Of a stretch of 64,000 nucleotides of DNA, positions 33,716 to 44,999 are shown in pieces. Positions within the stretch are counted from its first letter, which is position 1. Each line of letters begins with the position of its first letter. Source of the stretch: Vitis vinifera (lineage: Eukaryota; Streptophyta; Magnoliopsida; Vitales; Vitaceae); contig NC_081816.1 in NCBI RefSeq assembly GCF_030704535.1, positions 17,263,001 to 17,327,000 on the forward strand, read 5' to 3'. Below the pieces are notes generated by a model. The model saw only the letters and a program-made list of their open reading frames with translations. It was not told the origin of the DNA and made no database searches. The position numbers and the translations under genes are program-made.

Positions 33716-35859
33716 TTGCAAGCATCCAAGAGAGCTTCGTCTCTCAGGTATGCTCCTTTCCTTTGTCTTCTCCTCTTTTCCCAATTTGAAGAACTGGGTG
33801 ACATCAAAACTCGTCACTCCGGACTCCTCACTCATGCTATTCAACTCGCCATAGCGATGAACTAGTCTCGAGACAGACTCGGTCTCTTCCTGAACTATAG
33901 GCCCAAGTTCCGATGCCGACAATGAAGAAAAGATTAAAACATCTGTTCTAGCGAAGATGGAGGATCGATACAATGCCCTCAAGAACACACGAAACTGGTC
34001 CTAAGTAACATCCTCAGTCACATGACCGTCAACAAGATCATTCATCTCTCTAGTGCCTCTTCTATACAAACAGCCCATGCCTTGTAACACAAAAGAGGAT
34101 GATTTCTGCGAATTGCTTCTCCACTCTTTTCGAAACCAGGTGGTGGAGAACAAGGAATTGCGGATGGGTTTGGAGGTCTTGGGTGTGGCACTGAGCTTGC
34201 TAGCCGTAGATTTCTGTGATAGCCATCTCCGAAAGGCAATGGAGTGGGGTGAGGAGGCTACAATGGTGGTGGGTGATAAAGACGATCAAGGCGCAGATGG
34301 AGATGGTGGATTGCACCCTGGTGAAGATGTTGAAGCTATGGGTTCTCATGGTGGATTTCAAGAAGGAAGAATAAGAACATAAGAGATTCTTCTTGTTGTT
34401 GATAATGGAGTCGTCTTCAGGGAAGAAGACCAGAAGAAAACCCATACCCCAGCCTTTGCTACTGCTCTTCCTTGGCGGAGACACCCATCTCTCTCTTTCT
34501 ATCCATAAAAAATCTGGTGATGATCTCCTTTAACAATTAACCATCTCATCATGTTCTTCCAAAATTAAATCTTTAGCTTTACTAGTGAAATTACGAACAA
34601 ATAACGTTCTGGAAAGGATGCCTCCTACATGGGTGTTCCATTTTCCACCAGAAACTTCAACCAAAACAATTTCCCATGCAAAGGAACGACCATCTTCGGC
34701 AACAATACTGCGCCCATGCAAAGAAACCACCATCTTGGGCAACAATACCATGCTCAAAGCTCTGAATAGCATAAACATCCTGCTCCTCCCTTGATATTAC
34801 ATGATTATCTGATCCATTGGAGACACAACATCCTGGAACGTAAGCCAAACCAGGCCTCTGCTATAGAATATCTTTCTTCCAACCTTTCTTCCCTTTCTTT
34901 CCTTCCAGAATTCTAAATCTCCATGGAACATGTCCAGAATGCCTGCTGGTTGTGTGCTTGCTTATGAAATTGATGATTTTGATTTCAAGCTTCGGTCACC
35001 GGAGTTTCTAAAACTAAACTTGCAGGTAAACACCGATTACCGAAGGTTTCCTTGAATCTGAAAAACCTGAGGGTTGCACTCTGGTTCCTGTCAATGGTGC
35101 GACTCACCTCTTTTCGACTCCACTCTCCCTCTTTTCACCTCTCTAGATCTCATTTTCAAGATGTGTTGAAATTTATTTTTTTCTCTGACCCGCGTGATTC
35201 CTTCTTTCCAAAAAAAAATTAGTCAACCCTCTTATCTTTCTTTTGCAATCTGTGCTCTCCTCCAAAACCCTCTATTGTAGACACGTACTTCTCTTTTTCT
35301 AGAATCGCAAGTCTAACCTCCCTTTCAAACTCTCTATGATATCTTCCTAAAGAGAGCCTTTTATCCAAAAACAATCTCAAAGGTTCCAAAGAGATTCTTA
35401 AACCTTCCAAAACCAAAAAAAATCTCTTTTGTGCATTCCCTAAAAATTGTTCTCCATCTGCAACTGTGGACTTTCACTTGTCTTCCTTTTTGGAGAAGAT
35501 CCCTACACAAATATAAAATAAAATGAATCAAATAGGAATCATGCAAATAGTAAATAAGTAATAAAATTAGAAAACATGCAAATTTAAACAACGACAAAAA
35601 ATAAGATCAACCACATCCAAGAAAATAAATAAATAAATAAGTGAATAAATAGATATCACATATGTAATTCAAAATGAAAAAATTAATCTTGTGAACTTAA
35701 AATCAAAATCAAAATCAAGCCAATACACACCTGAACTCAAAATCGAGCAATCAAAATCAAGAAATCAAACCTAAGTGAACTAAGCTTGGAAAACATCTAA
35801 GTGGAACCTATCATAAAAAAAAAAAAAATTCTAAGTGTCCTAAATGGGAAGGTGACTAG
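33716..35859. other. Repeat-derived region, no recognised gene
   Basis: Several short frames exist (33707-33988, 34053-34382, 34530-34778), with G+C above the surroundings, but none shows a domain I can name. They could be further captured fragments. AT-rich sequence follows to the element 2 target duplication. Confidence 0.35.
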
Positions 35860-35864
35860 GTGAC

Positions 35865-38570
35865 TGTGGACCCCGCATTTCATGCTCAATGCGTTTCCCA
35901 CTCGATGACGAGCTCGATTTTTATTTGAAAAATTGATTTTATTTATTGTTTGAAAAATGACTTGGAGTCGCCACTTATTTTTATTTTATTTTTAAAGGGT
36001 AAACAAAATAAGAAAGAAAAACCCTAAGTGTGACTCCTTGTTTTGGAAAAAAGTTGGTCTGTGAAAAACCGGATCGGGTTCGGGGGTCAGGTTACTTATC
36101 GGGAAGGTACGATAAAGACCGTAGCACCCCTCTAAGTCCCTAAAGTCGGGTCTCTACTAATAAAATGAAGCTGACATGCCAATCAATAAGAAAATCAGCG
36201 GATACTCACATCAATCATGCGTATATGAGAATAATATGTACAGTGAATGATCAGGATGAGAATGAGTGCGCACCTGGACCTCCAGTGACAAATGCGCTAT
36301 CATGAAGCAAGATCAGTGAACAATGAATATGTACATATACGAGTGCTAAGATTGGACAAGGGGCCTCATGCTTGCATTCCTAGTCAGCCACAGCCATTGC
36401 TGCTTGTGGTAGAACCATCCTCTAGCATGCAGTTCATGTGCTGCATATAGCAGTGCCTCTTCTCTCGGCATGCTGTAAAAGACATAAAATAATGTCTCCA
36501 GATGTAGTTTTGCAAAATAGGCTTGATTAAGCATGGGCGGTTGTTTATCATAATAGCATTCTGGGATACTGTATTGGGGCTTCCCCTTGTGAGGTTCTTC
36601 AACCCATGGAGAGGCAAACCTTTTGTGAAGATCGTCTGAAGCATTCAAATTCAAACCCCGTGTTGTAAGATCCATTCCCAAAGCAAGGGAGGTCAAGTCT
36701 GGATTATTCATCCTTATGACCTTCAACAAACCACGCAAACCAAACTCATCAATGCCAGGTTTTGGTGATGGTGACTTCAAGTCCTGGTCTCCATGTGGAC
36801 CAACTGCCGACATTTACCCCATGCGAAATTGAGACTGACTCTGAAGCTGTTGATACTGCTGAATGAATTGATTATATGGTCCTACACCAGATATTGTATT
36901 AGATGAGTTCATAGGTCTCAAACCAATGGAAGGTGGTCCATCCAGAAACTGGTGACACTTCCAGTTTTCTTCCTACTAGAACTCTTCTCTGTTCCAATTC
37001 CTCACTTTGGGATAATCCGCGAAGTCAAAATCTCAACCTGAGTGCAGAGACTTAGCATTGCATGACGCCTCAATCAACAGAAACAATAATAGTTCAAGCA
37101 AAGATATAATGGTCAACACGTGGCCCTCAACAGTAATGACAATGGTGAATGTTTCCGATCACCATCCTGCCACGTTCCGGCGGGTCCACGTCGTGGCAGT
37201 GATGACTGTTGACTGTGTTTCTGGGTCGATGAAGCTTGACGAAGCAGGTGGAAAACTGATGTCTCAGATCATGTGGTGATGACTGCTTGATCAGCCAAAT
37301 TTTGGTACAAGTGACACCTCCTGGTGAGTCACCCGAGCCACAACTCAACCCATTGTCGAGCGGAGCTGTACTCAAAGCTGCTGTGTTCGTCCCATAGATC
37401 ACTTGTCCCATTAAATCTGTTATCCAAATGAATACCTTCCTTCCGTCAACCTGAATATACTCCGAGCTCTCCTCATAAAACCCAAGAAGCTTCAGAATAC
37501 ATCATGGTTCTCCTCTATCTAGGCATATGCTGCAGAGGTCATCAGAGGAGAAGGAAAGTGAAAGAGATTCAATGGTTGCTTGGCGTTCTGGTGATGGCGG
37601 AGGCGTTTCGCCGCCGGCGGCTTTCGTTTGAGGACAACTTTACTTGCTCTATTTCTTTCTCAAGTTCGTTTTCCTTCACTCTCAGCTCATCGTTTCCTCC
37701 AGCCGTCTGCAACTCTCAAATAATCACTAGCCCATAAATTTCTCCAAACATAATACTCTCTTCTCCTTCTCTAGCCTAAAACTTGCTTTCTGGAATATCC
37801 CTCCACTGAGAATCTCACGGTGCCTTACCTTTTCGTGCCAAGATAGGAAATCTGAAAGTTTTCCTCTCTGAAAAAGTCAACCAGAAATCAGCAAGCCCTC
37901 CTCCTTTTTCCCTCTGTTTCAGCTATTCCTTCTCTGGATAACTCTCTCTAGCCGCTTTCTCCTCAGCTCCCCTGGATCTCCTCCAAGCCTTCCCTCCGTA
38001 GCAGCCTAAACTCAAGGAATCCTCTCCCGAAAAATCTCCTCCTCGGTCTCTCCCCTCTCTTTGTTTTTCTCCCCCAGAAATCTCTCCAGGCCGCACGTCC
38101 CCAAAAAGCAACCTCACACCGCTGCCTCCCTAAAATCTCTCTCCTCTAAGCTCCAAAACCTCTTCCCTAGCAGCCTGCTCACTGCAAAATCAGCACCCAC
38201 CCTCCAGAAACATGCTCCGTTTTTCTTATCTTCCCTCTCTCAACTCTCAAGCTCTCCTCTCCCTCAAAAATATCTCTAACGGCCAAGCCTTTGTCCCCAC
38301 TACTCTGCCAGCCTCCACTATCCTCTCCTGCAGCTGGCAACCTTCCCATAACAGAAGATACGCTCCCCTGATTCCAGAATGTTCTTCACTTTCCAGGTGT
38401 CTTCCTCTGATTGGTCCATCAATTCCACCATAGTGATTCCACTATTTTAATCCCATATTGACTAATCCGGGAGTGACACGTGGCCATGCAAGATGGTGAC
38501 ACTTGGCCACAGCTAGCTGCAAGAAAGGAAACGTGAGAAGAATGGCAGCTCCCGAAAATGGGGGTCTACA
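35865..38570 (-). mobile_element. TG...CA element 2 (2706 bp), same family, carrying a NOT2 fragment
   Basis: On the plus strand it begins TGTGGACCCC and ends GGGGTCTACA, with 5-bp target duplication GTGAC at 35860-35864 and 38571-38575. It is inverted relative to element 1, whose last 320 bp or so match 35865-36165 in reverse complement. There is no gag-pol. The interior holds a minus-strand CCR4-NOT subunit fragment and a pyrimidine-rich G+C-richer half (37500-38450). The ends and duplication support LTR-type integration. Confidence 0.85.
36346..36955 (-). pseudogene. Fragment of CCR4-NOT complex subunit NOT2 (VIP2-like)
   Basis: A 155-codon minus-strand frame (36346-36813) contains much of a NOT2/NOT3/NOT5 domain: LTSLALGMDLTTRGLNLN, FASPWVEEPHKGKPQYS, YYDKQPPMLNQAYFAKL, ETLFYVFYSMPREEALL, ELHARGWFYHKQQWLWLTR. 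A stop codon precedes it, and upstream in the same frame (to about 36955) comes GLRPMNSSNT and QFIQQYQQLQSQSQF, which also fits plant NOT2/VIP2 linkers. The real protein is a scaffold of the mRNA deadenylase complex and is far longer; here both ends are missing. Residues usual in the family (GxDLTTLGLNLN, YNRGWFYHKE) are altered. The fragment sits wholly inside element 2, so it is a captured copy rather than the functional gene. Confidence 0.85.
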
Positions 38571-39114
38571 GTGACATAAGTTGGTAGGTGCCTAGGTGAC
38601 TTAGGTAGTGTTTAAGTTGGCTAGGGTGTGTTTGAAAGATCTAGATGTGCTTAAAGGACCAAGGTATTCGTAGGTGGGTCTAGGGTAGTGCCTAATGGGC
38701 CTAGGGTGTCTAAATGGGCCTAGGGTGTCTAAGTGATCCTAAGTCTAAATAGGGTTGCCAAGAGTCACAATAGGGTTAGATAAATCCCTCAACTAAAGTC
38801 TCCAAGGTGGCTTAGAAAAAATAGGCTACACAAGTAGTAATGGGCCACCAGGGAATTGCTGTAAAGTATCGAATAAATACCAAACAGGACATGTGCTAGG
38901 AGAACAAAATGAAGGTTCTACAAATATGTCCATCTTCGGCAAAGATCACAAGTGTAGGGAATGTGAGTAAAAATACGAATAATGAGCAAAACGAAGTGAA
39001 CTATACCAAAGAACTAAAAGAAAAGGACCAGAGATTTTGTCCTAGCACATGACGAGAGTAAGCTTGGAACATCAGGTTGCAATCACAAAAATGGAACAAC
39101 TCTCTGTCGCGAGC
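38571..39114. other. Repeat-derived sequence between element 2 and the minisatellite
   Basis: Short G-rich phrases (GGGCCTAGGGTGTCTAA) recur several times around 38620-38740. It continues the sequence left of element 2 (AGGTGACTAGGTGAC), so element 2 is nested inside this repeat. No gene was seen. Confidence 0.5.
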
Positions 39115-40585
39115 TTAAGGCTCTACGTGGAAAAGGATGACTTTGGGTCATAGATGAAAAAACAACTCTAGGGCTCTAAATGGAATAGAAATGACTCTGG
39201 ACGCCAATGAAAATAATGGTGGCTCTAAATACCTATGGAAATGATAGCTCTGAATGCCTATGAAAAAGGTGGTTCTGAACGCCTATGAAAATGGTGGCTT
39301 TGAACACCTATGAAAATGGTGGCTCTAAACGCCTATGAAAATGATGGCTCTGAACGCCTATGAAAATGATGGTGGCTTTGAACGCCTATGAAAATTATGG
39401 TGGCTCTGAACGCCTATGAAAATGGTGGCTCTGAACACCTATGAAAATGGTGGCTCTGAACGCTTATGAAAATGGTGGCTCTAAACGCCTATGAAAATGG
39501 TAGCTCTGAATGCCTATGAAAATGGTCGTGGCTTTGAATGCCTCTGAAAATGGTGGCTTTGAATGCCTATGAAAATGATGCATCTGAACGAATGGTGGCT
39601 CTGAACGCCTATGAAAATGGTGGCTCTGAATGCTTATGAAAATGATGGCTCTAAACGCCTATGAAAATGATGACACTAAACGCCTATGAAAATGGTGGCT
39701 CTGAAAGCCTATGAAAATGGTGGCTTTGAACACCTATGAAAATGGTGGCTCTGAACGCCTATGAAAATGGTGGTGGCTCTGAACACCTCTAAAAATGGTG
39801 GTGGCTCTGAACGCCTCTAAAAATGGTGGTGGCTCTGAACGCCTCTGAAAATGGTGGCTTTGAATACCTATGAAAATGATATCTCTGAACGCCTATGAAA
39901 ATGATGGTGGCTCTGAACACCTCTGAAAATGGTGGCTCTGAATGCCTATGAAAATGGTGGCTCTAAACGCCCATTAAAATGATGGGTCTAAACGCCTATT
40001 AAAATGATGTCTCTGAATGCCTATGAAAATGGTAGCTCTGAACGCCTATGAAAATGGTGGTTCTGAACTCCTATGAAAATGATGGCTCTGAACGCCTATG
40101 AAAATGATGGCTCTGAACGCCTATGAAAATGATGGCTTTGAATGTCTATGAAAATTATGTCTCTGAATGCTTATGAAAATGATGACATTGAACGCCTATG
40201 AAAATGGTGGCTCTTAACCCCTATGAAAATGATGGCTCTTAACGCCTATGAAAATGGTGGCTCTGAATGCCTATGAAAATGGTGGTGGCTCTGAATGCCT
40301 ATGAAAATGGTGGTGGCTCTAAACGCTTCTGAAAATTGTAGCTTTGAACGCCTATGAAAATGATGGCTCTGAACGCCTATGAAAATGATGGCACTAAACA
40401 CCTATGAAAATGGTGACTCTGAACGCCTATGAAAATGGTGGCTTTGAACGCTTATGAAAATGGTGGCTTTGAACGCCTATGAAAATGGTGGTGGCTCTGA
40501 ATGCCTTTGAAAATGGTGGATCTTAATGCATTTGAAAATGATGGCTTTAAATGCCTATGAGAATGATGACTCTGAACGCCTATTA
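39115..40585. repeat. 25-bp minisatellite, roughly 50-60 copies
   Basis: The unit is made of GAACGCCTATGAAAAT followed by GGTGGCTCT, 25 bp, with 28-bp variants where GTG is doubled. Frequent changes are GAATGCC, CTAAACGCC and GATGGC. The period is not a multiple of three, and no long open frame crosses the array, so it is not a repeat protein. The array stops at the left edge of duplication copy B. Confidence 0.95.
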
Positions 40586-41542
40586 AATTTTTTTATAATA
40601 TGGTACAACTAAAATACCCAAGGTTTAGATATGAAAAGGATTTTAAAATTTCATTTTAGGGTGTGAAACAAAAAACTGTAATAAAATCTACAAGACAATC
40701 ATTGTTTTCCTCGTTTCGATACTCTAGAAAATCAACATCAAGGGTGAAAAAAAATCTTAAAAGTCCTTTCAAAGATGAAAGGAAAATGTTGAAATTTTGA
40801 GTTCTTAAACCTTGAGATGAAAGGAAAAGTGCTTATTCATATAAGACTTGTAGAAAAAGGTAAATGGGCTAGGTAACTCTGTACAATTCTTTTATATTTA
40901 GTGAATTTTTATAATAGTCCATAGACTTAGTTGTTTTTGCATCTACGGAAATTGAGACAATCTTTGTAATTGTTTTTCTTTTTAGATATATCTTGTATTT
41001 TTATATGATTAAAAATATTTTTGAGTACTGTGACTCACATAATTTCTCTCAGGGCTAATCCAAATCAATAATCTTAATAATTAACCAAGATAATAATTGA
41101 ATCAATTTGAATGGAAATAAAAGTTATTACTTTACTATATGCATAAAAAATTGTGAGCACAACCCATGAATATGTTTTTGTCATGAATATAACACTTCCT
41201 ACATATTTAGTTTTGTAATTGAAAAGACATCAAAAAAAAAAAAATTGACATATTTGATTAAAATAATCTCCATTTTCAATAATGCTTTTCATTTTTATTT
41301 AAATAATGAAAATGACAAACTTTTGGAATAAAAGTATCATTCGTTAAAACCTTTTTTCATCCATTTATGTTAAAACAAATTTTTAAGAAAAATTATGATA
41401 TTTTTACTCTTGTAAGTTTTTTATTTACAACTTTAAACCAATAAAGGTTACCTTCACAAAATTTGGCCCCAATATTAGGAATTAAGGACTTAATGTGAAA
41501 AGTGTAGCCTTACCTATTTGGATCCTTCCTCAAGTCGGAATG

Positions 41543-41724
41543 AATCATACATTTAATTGTTTGTTTTACAATAAAGTGACGGAAATCCAGAACAACCGAC
41601 AGTTGCCTCGAACTTCGATAATGGGGAACCACAAATCATACATTTAATTGTTTGTTTTACACTAAACTGACGGAAATCCAGAACCACCGACAGTTGCCTC
41701 GAACTTCGATAATGGGCAACCCCA
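41543..41724. repeat. 91-bp tandem duplication in the UGT-c promoter
   Basis: Same doublet as at 19677-19858, with an extra GTGAAAAGTGTAG upstream (about 41494) that UGT-b lacks and UGT-d keeps. Confidence 0.9.
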
Positions 41725-41775
41725 AATCATAGAAAAACGAGAAGTAGAATAAAATAGACTGAACCAGCAAAGCCA

Positions 41776-41823
41776 TGACATCGGTTCCTCGCCCGCCAAG
41801 ACTATTGAAAGGTCGTTTATAAC
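41776..41823 (+). promoter_or_regulatory. UGT-c core promoter: TGACATCG and TATA box
   Basis: The arrangement is identical to UGT-b: TGACATCG at about 41776-41783 and TTTATAA at 41817-41823. Confidence 0.55.
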
Positions 41824-41911
41824 CCATTCAGCAACAAGTATGTGTCACCGCACCACAAAGCCCTCAAAACATCCAATATTTTTCTCTCTTTGCAGTAATC
41901 GCCGGTTAGTG

Positions 41912-43312
41912 ATGAAGCAAACTGAGCTTGTCTTCATCCCATCTCCTGGGATCGGCCACCTTGTGGCCACAGTGGAGATTGCAAAGCTGATGACTCACCG
42001 AGACCGCCGATTGTCAATCACAATCTTGATTATGAAGTTTCCGTTTGGGTCCAATGATAGTATGACCTCCGACTCTGATTCCATACGTTTCCTCACACTT
42101 CCTCCTGTAGAGGTCAGCCCTGGAACTACAGGGATCACTGAATTCCTCAAACCTCAGATACCACTCGTCAGAGACGCAGTCCACGAGATCACTCGCTCCA
42201 ACTCCGTTCGGCTCGGTGGGTTCGTTATTGATATGTTCTGCACCTCCATGATTGATGTGGCCGATGAGTTTGAGGTGCCTTCATATCTCTTCTTCACTTC
42301 CAGCGCCGCTTTTCTTGGCTTCATGTTCCATCTTCAGTTCCTCCATGATAATGAGGGCTTGGATTTCAATGAGTTCAAGGACTCGGATGCTGAGCTGGAG
42401 GTTCCGAGTTATGCCAACCCGGTTCCAGGTAAGGTCTTTCCTTCTTTGATGTTTGGCAAGGAAGGCGGTGGGGCTGAGAAGTTTCTGTATCACACAAGGA
42501 GGTTCAGACAAGTCAAGGGTATTATGGTAAATACACTTGTTGAGCTCGAGTCACATGCTATTCAATCATTTTCTGGCAGTACAATACCCCCGGTCTACCC
42601 CGTTGGACCAGTACTTAAGACGCAAGGGGGATCTGTTGGGGGTCAACAAGATGCTAGTGCCGTCATGAGCTGGCTTGATGATCAGCCTCCATCATCAGTG
42701 GTATTCCTGTGCTTCGGGAGCATGGGAGGCTTTGGTGGGGATCAGGTCAAAGAGATAGCACATGGGCTAGAACGCAGCGGGCATCGCTTCCTATGGTCCC
42801 TTCGTCAACCCTCGTCAAAGGGTAAAATAGAATCTCGAAGCAATTATGCAAATGTGGAGGAAGTTCTACCAGAAGGGTTCTTACACCGGACAGCCAGGAT
42901 TGGAAAGGTGATCGGATGGGCTCCACAAGTAGCTATTTTGGCCCACTCAGCGGTTGGAGGATTTGTATCTCATTGCGGATGGAATTCTACGTTAGAAAGC
43001 ATATTTTATGGTGTTCCTGTAGCCACGTGGCCGATGTTTGCAGAACAACGAATCAATGCGTTTCAAATGGTGAAAGATTTGGGATTAGCCGTAAAGATTA
43101 AAATGAATTATAATAAGGATATTAGTTATGTTGTAAGTGCTCGGGAGATTGAAATTGGATTAAAGAATCTAATGAATATTGACAATGAAGTGAGGAAGAA
43201 GAGGGAAGAAATGAAAAAAATAAGTAGAAAAGTGATGATAGAGGGTGGATCGTCGCACTTTTCCTTGGGCCATTTTATTGAAGACATGATGGCCAACATT
43301 CCATGTAATTAA
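41912..43312 (+). CDS. UGT-c, UDP-glycosyltransferase (UGT71-like), near-identical to UGT-b
   Basis: An intact intronless 466-residue enzyme. His16, Asp107 and the PSPG box (336-379, final Gln) are present, predicting a soluble UDP-glucose-dependent glucosyltransferase of unknown acceptor. Compared with UGT-b I count six coding base changes, giving A18V next to the catalytic His, E315V in the loop before the PSPG box, Y365F inside the PSPG box and T442M near the C terminus, plus two silent changes. As in UGT-b, an in-frame ATG 72 bases upstream (41840) is present but not favoured as the start. The gene sits in duplication copy B, so expression could be similar to UGT-b unless the nearby insertions matter. 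Confidence 0.95.
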   Translation: MKQTELVFIPSPGIGHLVATVEIAKLMTHRDRRLSITILIMKFPFGSNDSMTSDSDSIRFLTLPPVEVSPGTTGITEFLKPQIPLVRDAVHEITRSNSVRLGGFVIDMFCTSMIDVADEFEVPSYLFFTSSAAFLGFMFHLQFLHDNEGLDFNEFKDSDAELEVPSYANPVPGKVFPSLMFGKEGGGAEKFLYHTRRFRQVKGIMVNTLVELESHAIQSFSGSTIPPVYPVGPVLKTQGGSVGGQQDASAVMSWLDDQPPSSVVFLCFGSMGGFGGDQVKEIAHGLERSGHRFLWSLRQPSSKGKIESRSNYANVEEVLPEGFLHRTARIGKVIGWAPQVAILAHSAVGGFVSHCGWNSTLESIFYGVPVATWPMFAEQRINAFQMVKDLGLAVKIKMNYNKDISYVVSAREIEIGLKNLMNIDNEVRKKREEMKKISRKVMIEGGSSHFSLGHFIEDMMANIPCN

Positions 43313-43881
43313 CCAATAAGGTGATATTTAATGTACCAATTGTAGGCCCTAGATACTTCATCATATGTTGTATTTCAATTCTCAAATAACTTCTTTGATG
43401 AAACCAAAAAATTTGAGCTTTCAAAAATCACGAGGAAGTTTGTTCTCGATCTTTATATTATTTAATGAAAAAGTTTAAAAGGGCACAAATTTAATTACAT
43501 ACAAATCTCATTAGTCAATAAATACACAATTAAATATCTTCTTGAAAGGAGCTAAACTAACAAACAATATCAACCATGTAATTAACAATCCACAATTAAA
43601 ACTATTGAATTTGTTTTACCAAAGTGAATAAAACTATTGAGAATTTGACCTTGAATAATTAAAACTCTATTTTCTTATACTTAATGAATATGGGAATATG
43701 TTCAATTTGATTGTTATTAAAATTGGATGGAGAACTATTCATTTGAGATAGACATTGATAGAAATTTATCCTATTTTTAAGTAATGTGTATCTTTTTTTT
43801 TCTACAAGTATGTTGTTATATTAGCAAATAATATTGTTTGTGAAAATATTTGAGGAGTTACACGTAGACTTAATTAAAGGT
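43313..43881. other. UGT-c 3' flank
   Basis: AT-rich sequence matching 21447-22015 with few changes. No gene. Confidence 0.6.
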
Positions 43882-43987
43882 GGAAAAAAGGGGCTTTTTT
43901 AACTTTTGCGGCAATTTTAAAAAATTATAATTAAAAAATGGTAGTTTTGAAAATATTGATAGATTTACGGCAGTTTTGGCCACGTGG

Positions 43988-44812
43988 AAGGTGTCTCTTA
44001 AAGAGACACTTTCTACAATTTCAGAAATTTTGATTTATATTAAAGGTGTCTCTTGAAAAAACACTTTCCACATGGCAAAAAATCCAATATGCATTAAAGG
44101 TGTCTCTTGCAGAGACACTTTCCACGTGACAAAAAATCCAATTTGTATTAAAGGTGTCTCTTGAAGAGACACTTTCCACAATTTGACAAATTTGAATGTC
44201 TTATGAATTTGATTTTAAAGTTAAAGATGTCTTTTGAAGAGACACCTTCTACAATTCCTAAAAATTTTAATTATACCAAATGTGTCAAAGGTGTTTCTTC
44301 AAGAAACACATTCTAGAATTCCAAAAAATTAGATTTATACTAAATGTGTCTCTTGGAAAAACACTTTACACAATTCCACAAAATCCAATATGTATTTTAT
44401 TTGTGGAAATGATTTTAAAGCTAAAGATGTCTCTCTTTAATGTATGAAAATTGCGGAAAGTGTCTCTTCAAGAGACACTTTTAATATAAACCCAATTTTT
44501 TTAAAATAATAGAAGGTGTCTCTTGAAGAGACACCTTCAATATAATTCCATTTTTTGGGAATTGTGAAATGTGTCTCTTGATACCTTCCACAATTTTAAA
44601 AATATTGGGTTTATACTGAAAGTGCTTGTTCAAAAGACACTTTCTACAATTTCCATTCAAACAATGGAAAATTTTGAATTTATGCTGAAGGTGTCTCTTG
44701 AAGAGACACCTTCCATAATTACAAAAAAATGGAATTATATTCGGACGCCTTTCATAATTTTTAAAAAATTGGGTTTATACTGAAAATGTCTCTTGAAGAG
44801 ACACTTTCAACA
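43988..44812. repeat. Array of about 14 palindromes inside the Mutator-like element
   Basis: The core GTGTCTCTTGAAGAGACAC is a perfect 9-bp inverted repeat around one base. It or close variants recur about every 50-70 bp, for example near 43992, 44098, 44151, 44457, 44515, 44688 and 44787. They are usually preceded by AAG or AAA and followed by CTTTC or CTTCCA. Centres carry either G or C. Confidence 0.88.
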
Positions 44813-44963
44813 ATTTTTCAGTGAAAATTTCGAATTTTGAAAAGGGACATTTTCAACAATAAAAATATTTCTTATTTGTTTTTAATTTTAACAAATAAAA
44901 AGATAGTATTTTTATTTTTTATTTTAACAAATAAAAAGTGAAAAATCTCCTTGAATTTAAATT

Positions 44964-44999
44964 TCAATTTCAATTTCAATTTCAATTTCAATTTCAATG
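44964..44999. repeat. (AATTTC)n microsatellite
   Basis: About six perfect hexanucleotide units occur inside the Mutator-like element. Confidence 0.9.

Noticed and set aside
33707-34778. Short frames as small proteins
   Set aside because: No domain or paralog, and they sit in repeat-derived sequence between transposon parts.
39115-40585. CRISPR array suggested by regular short repeats
   Set aside because: Units are directly adjacent with no unique spacers, and the genome is a plant. It is a minisatellite.
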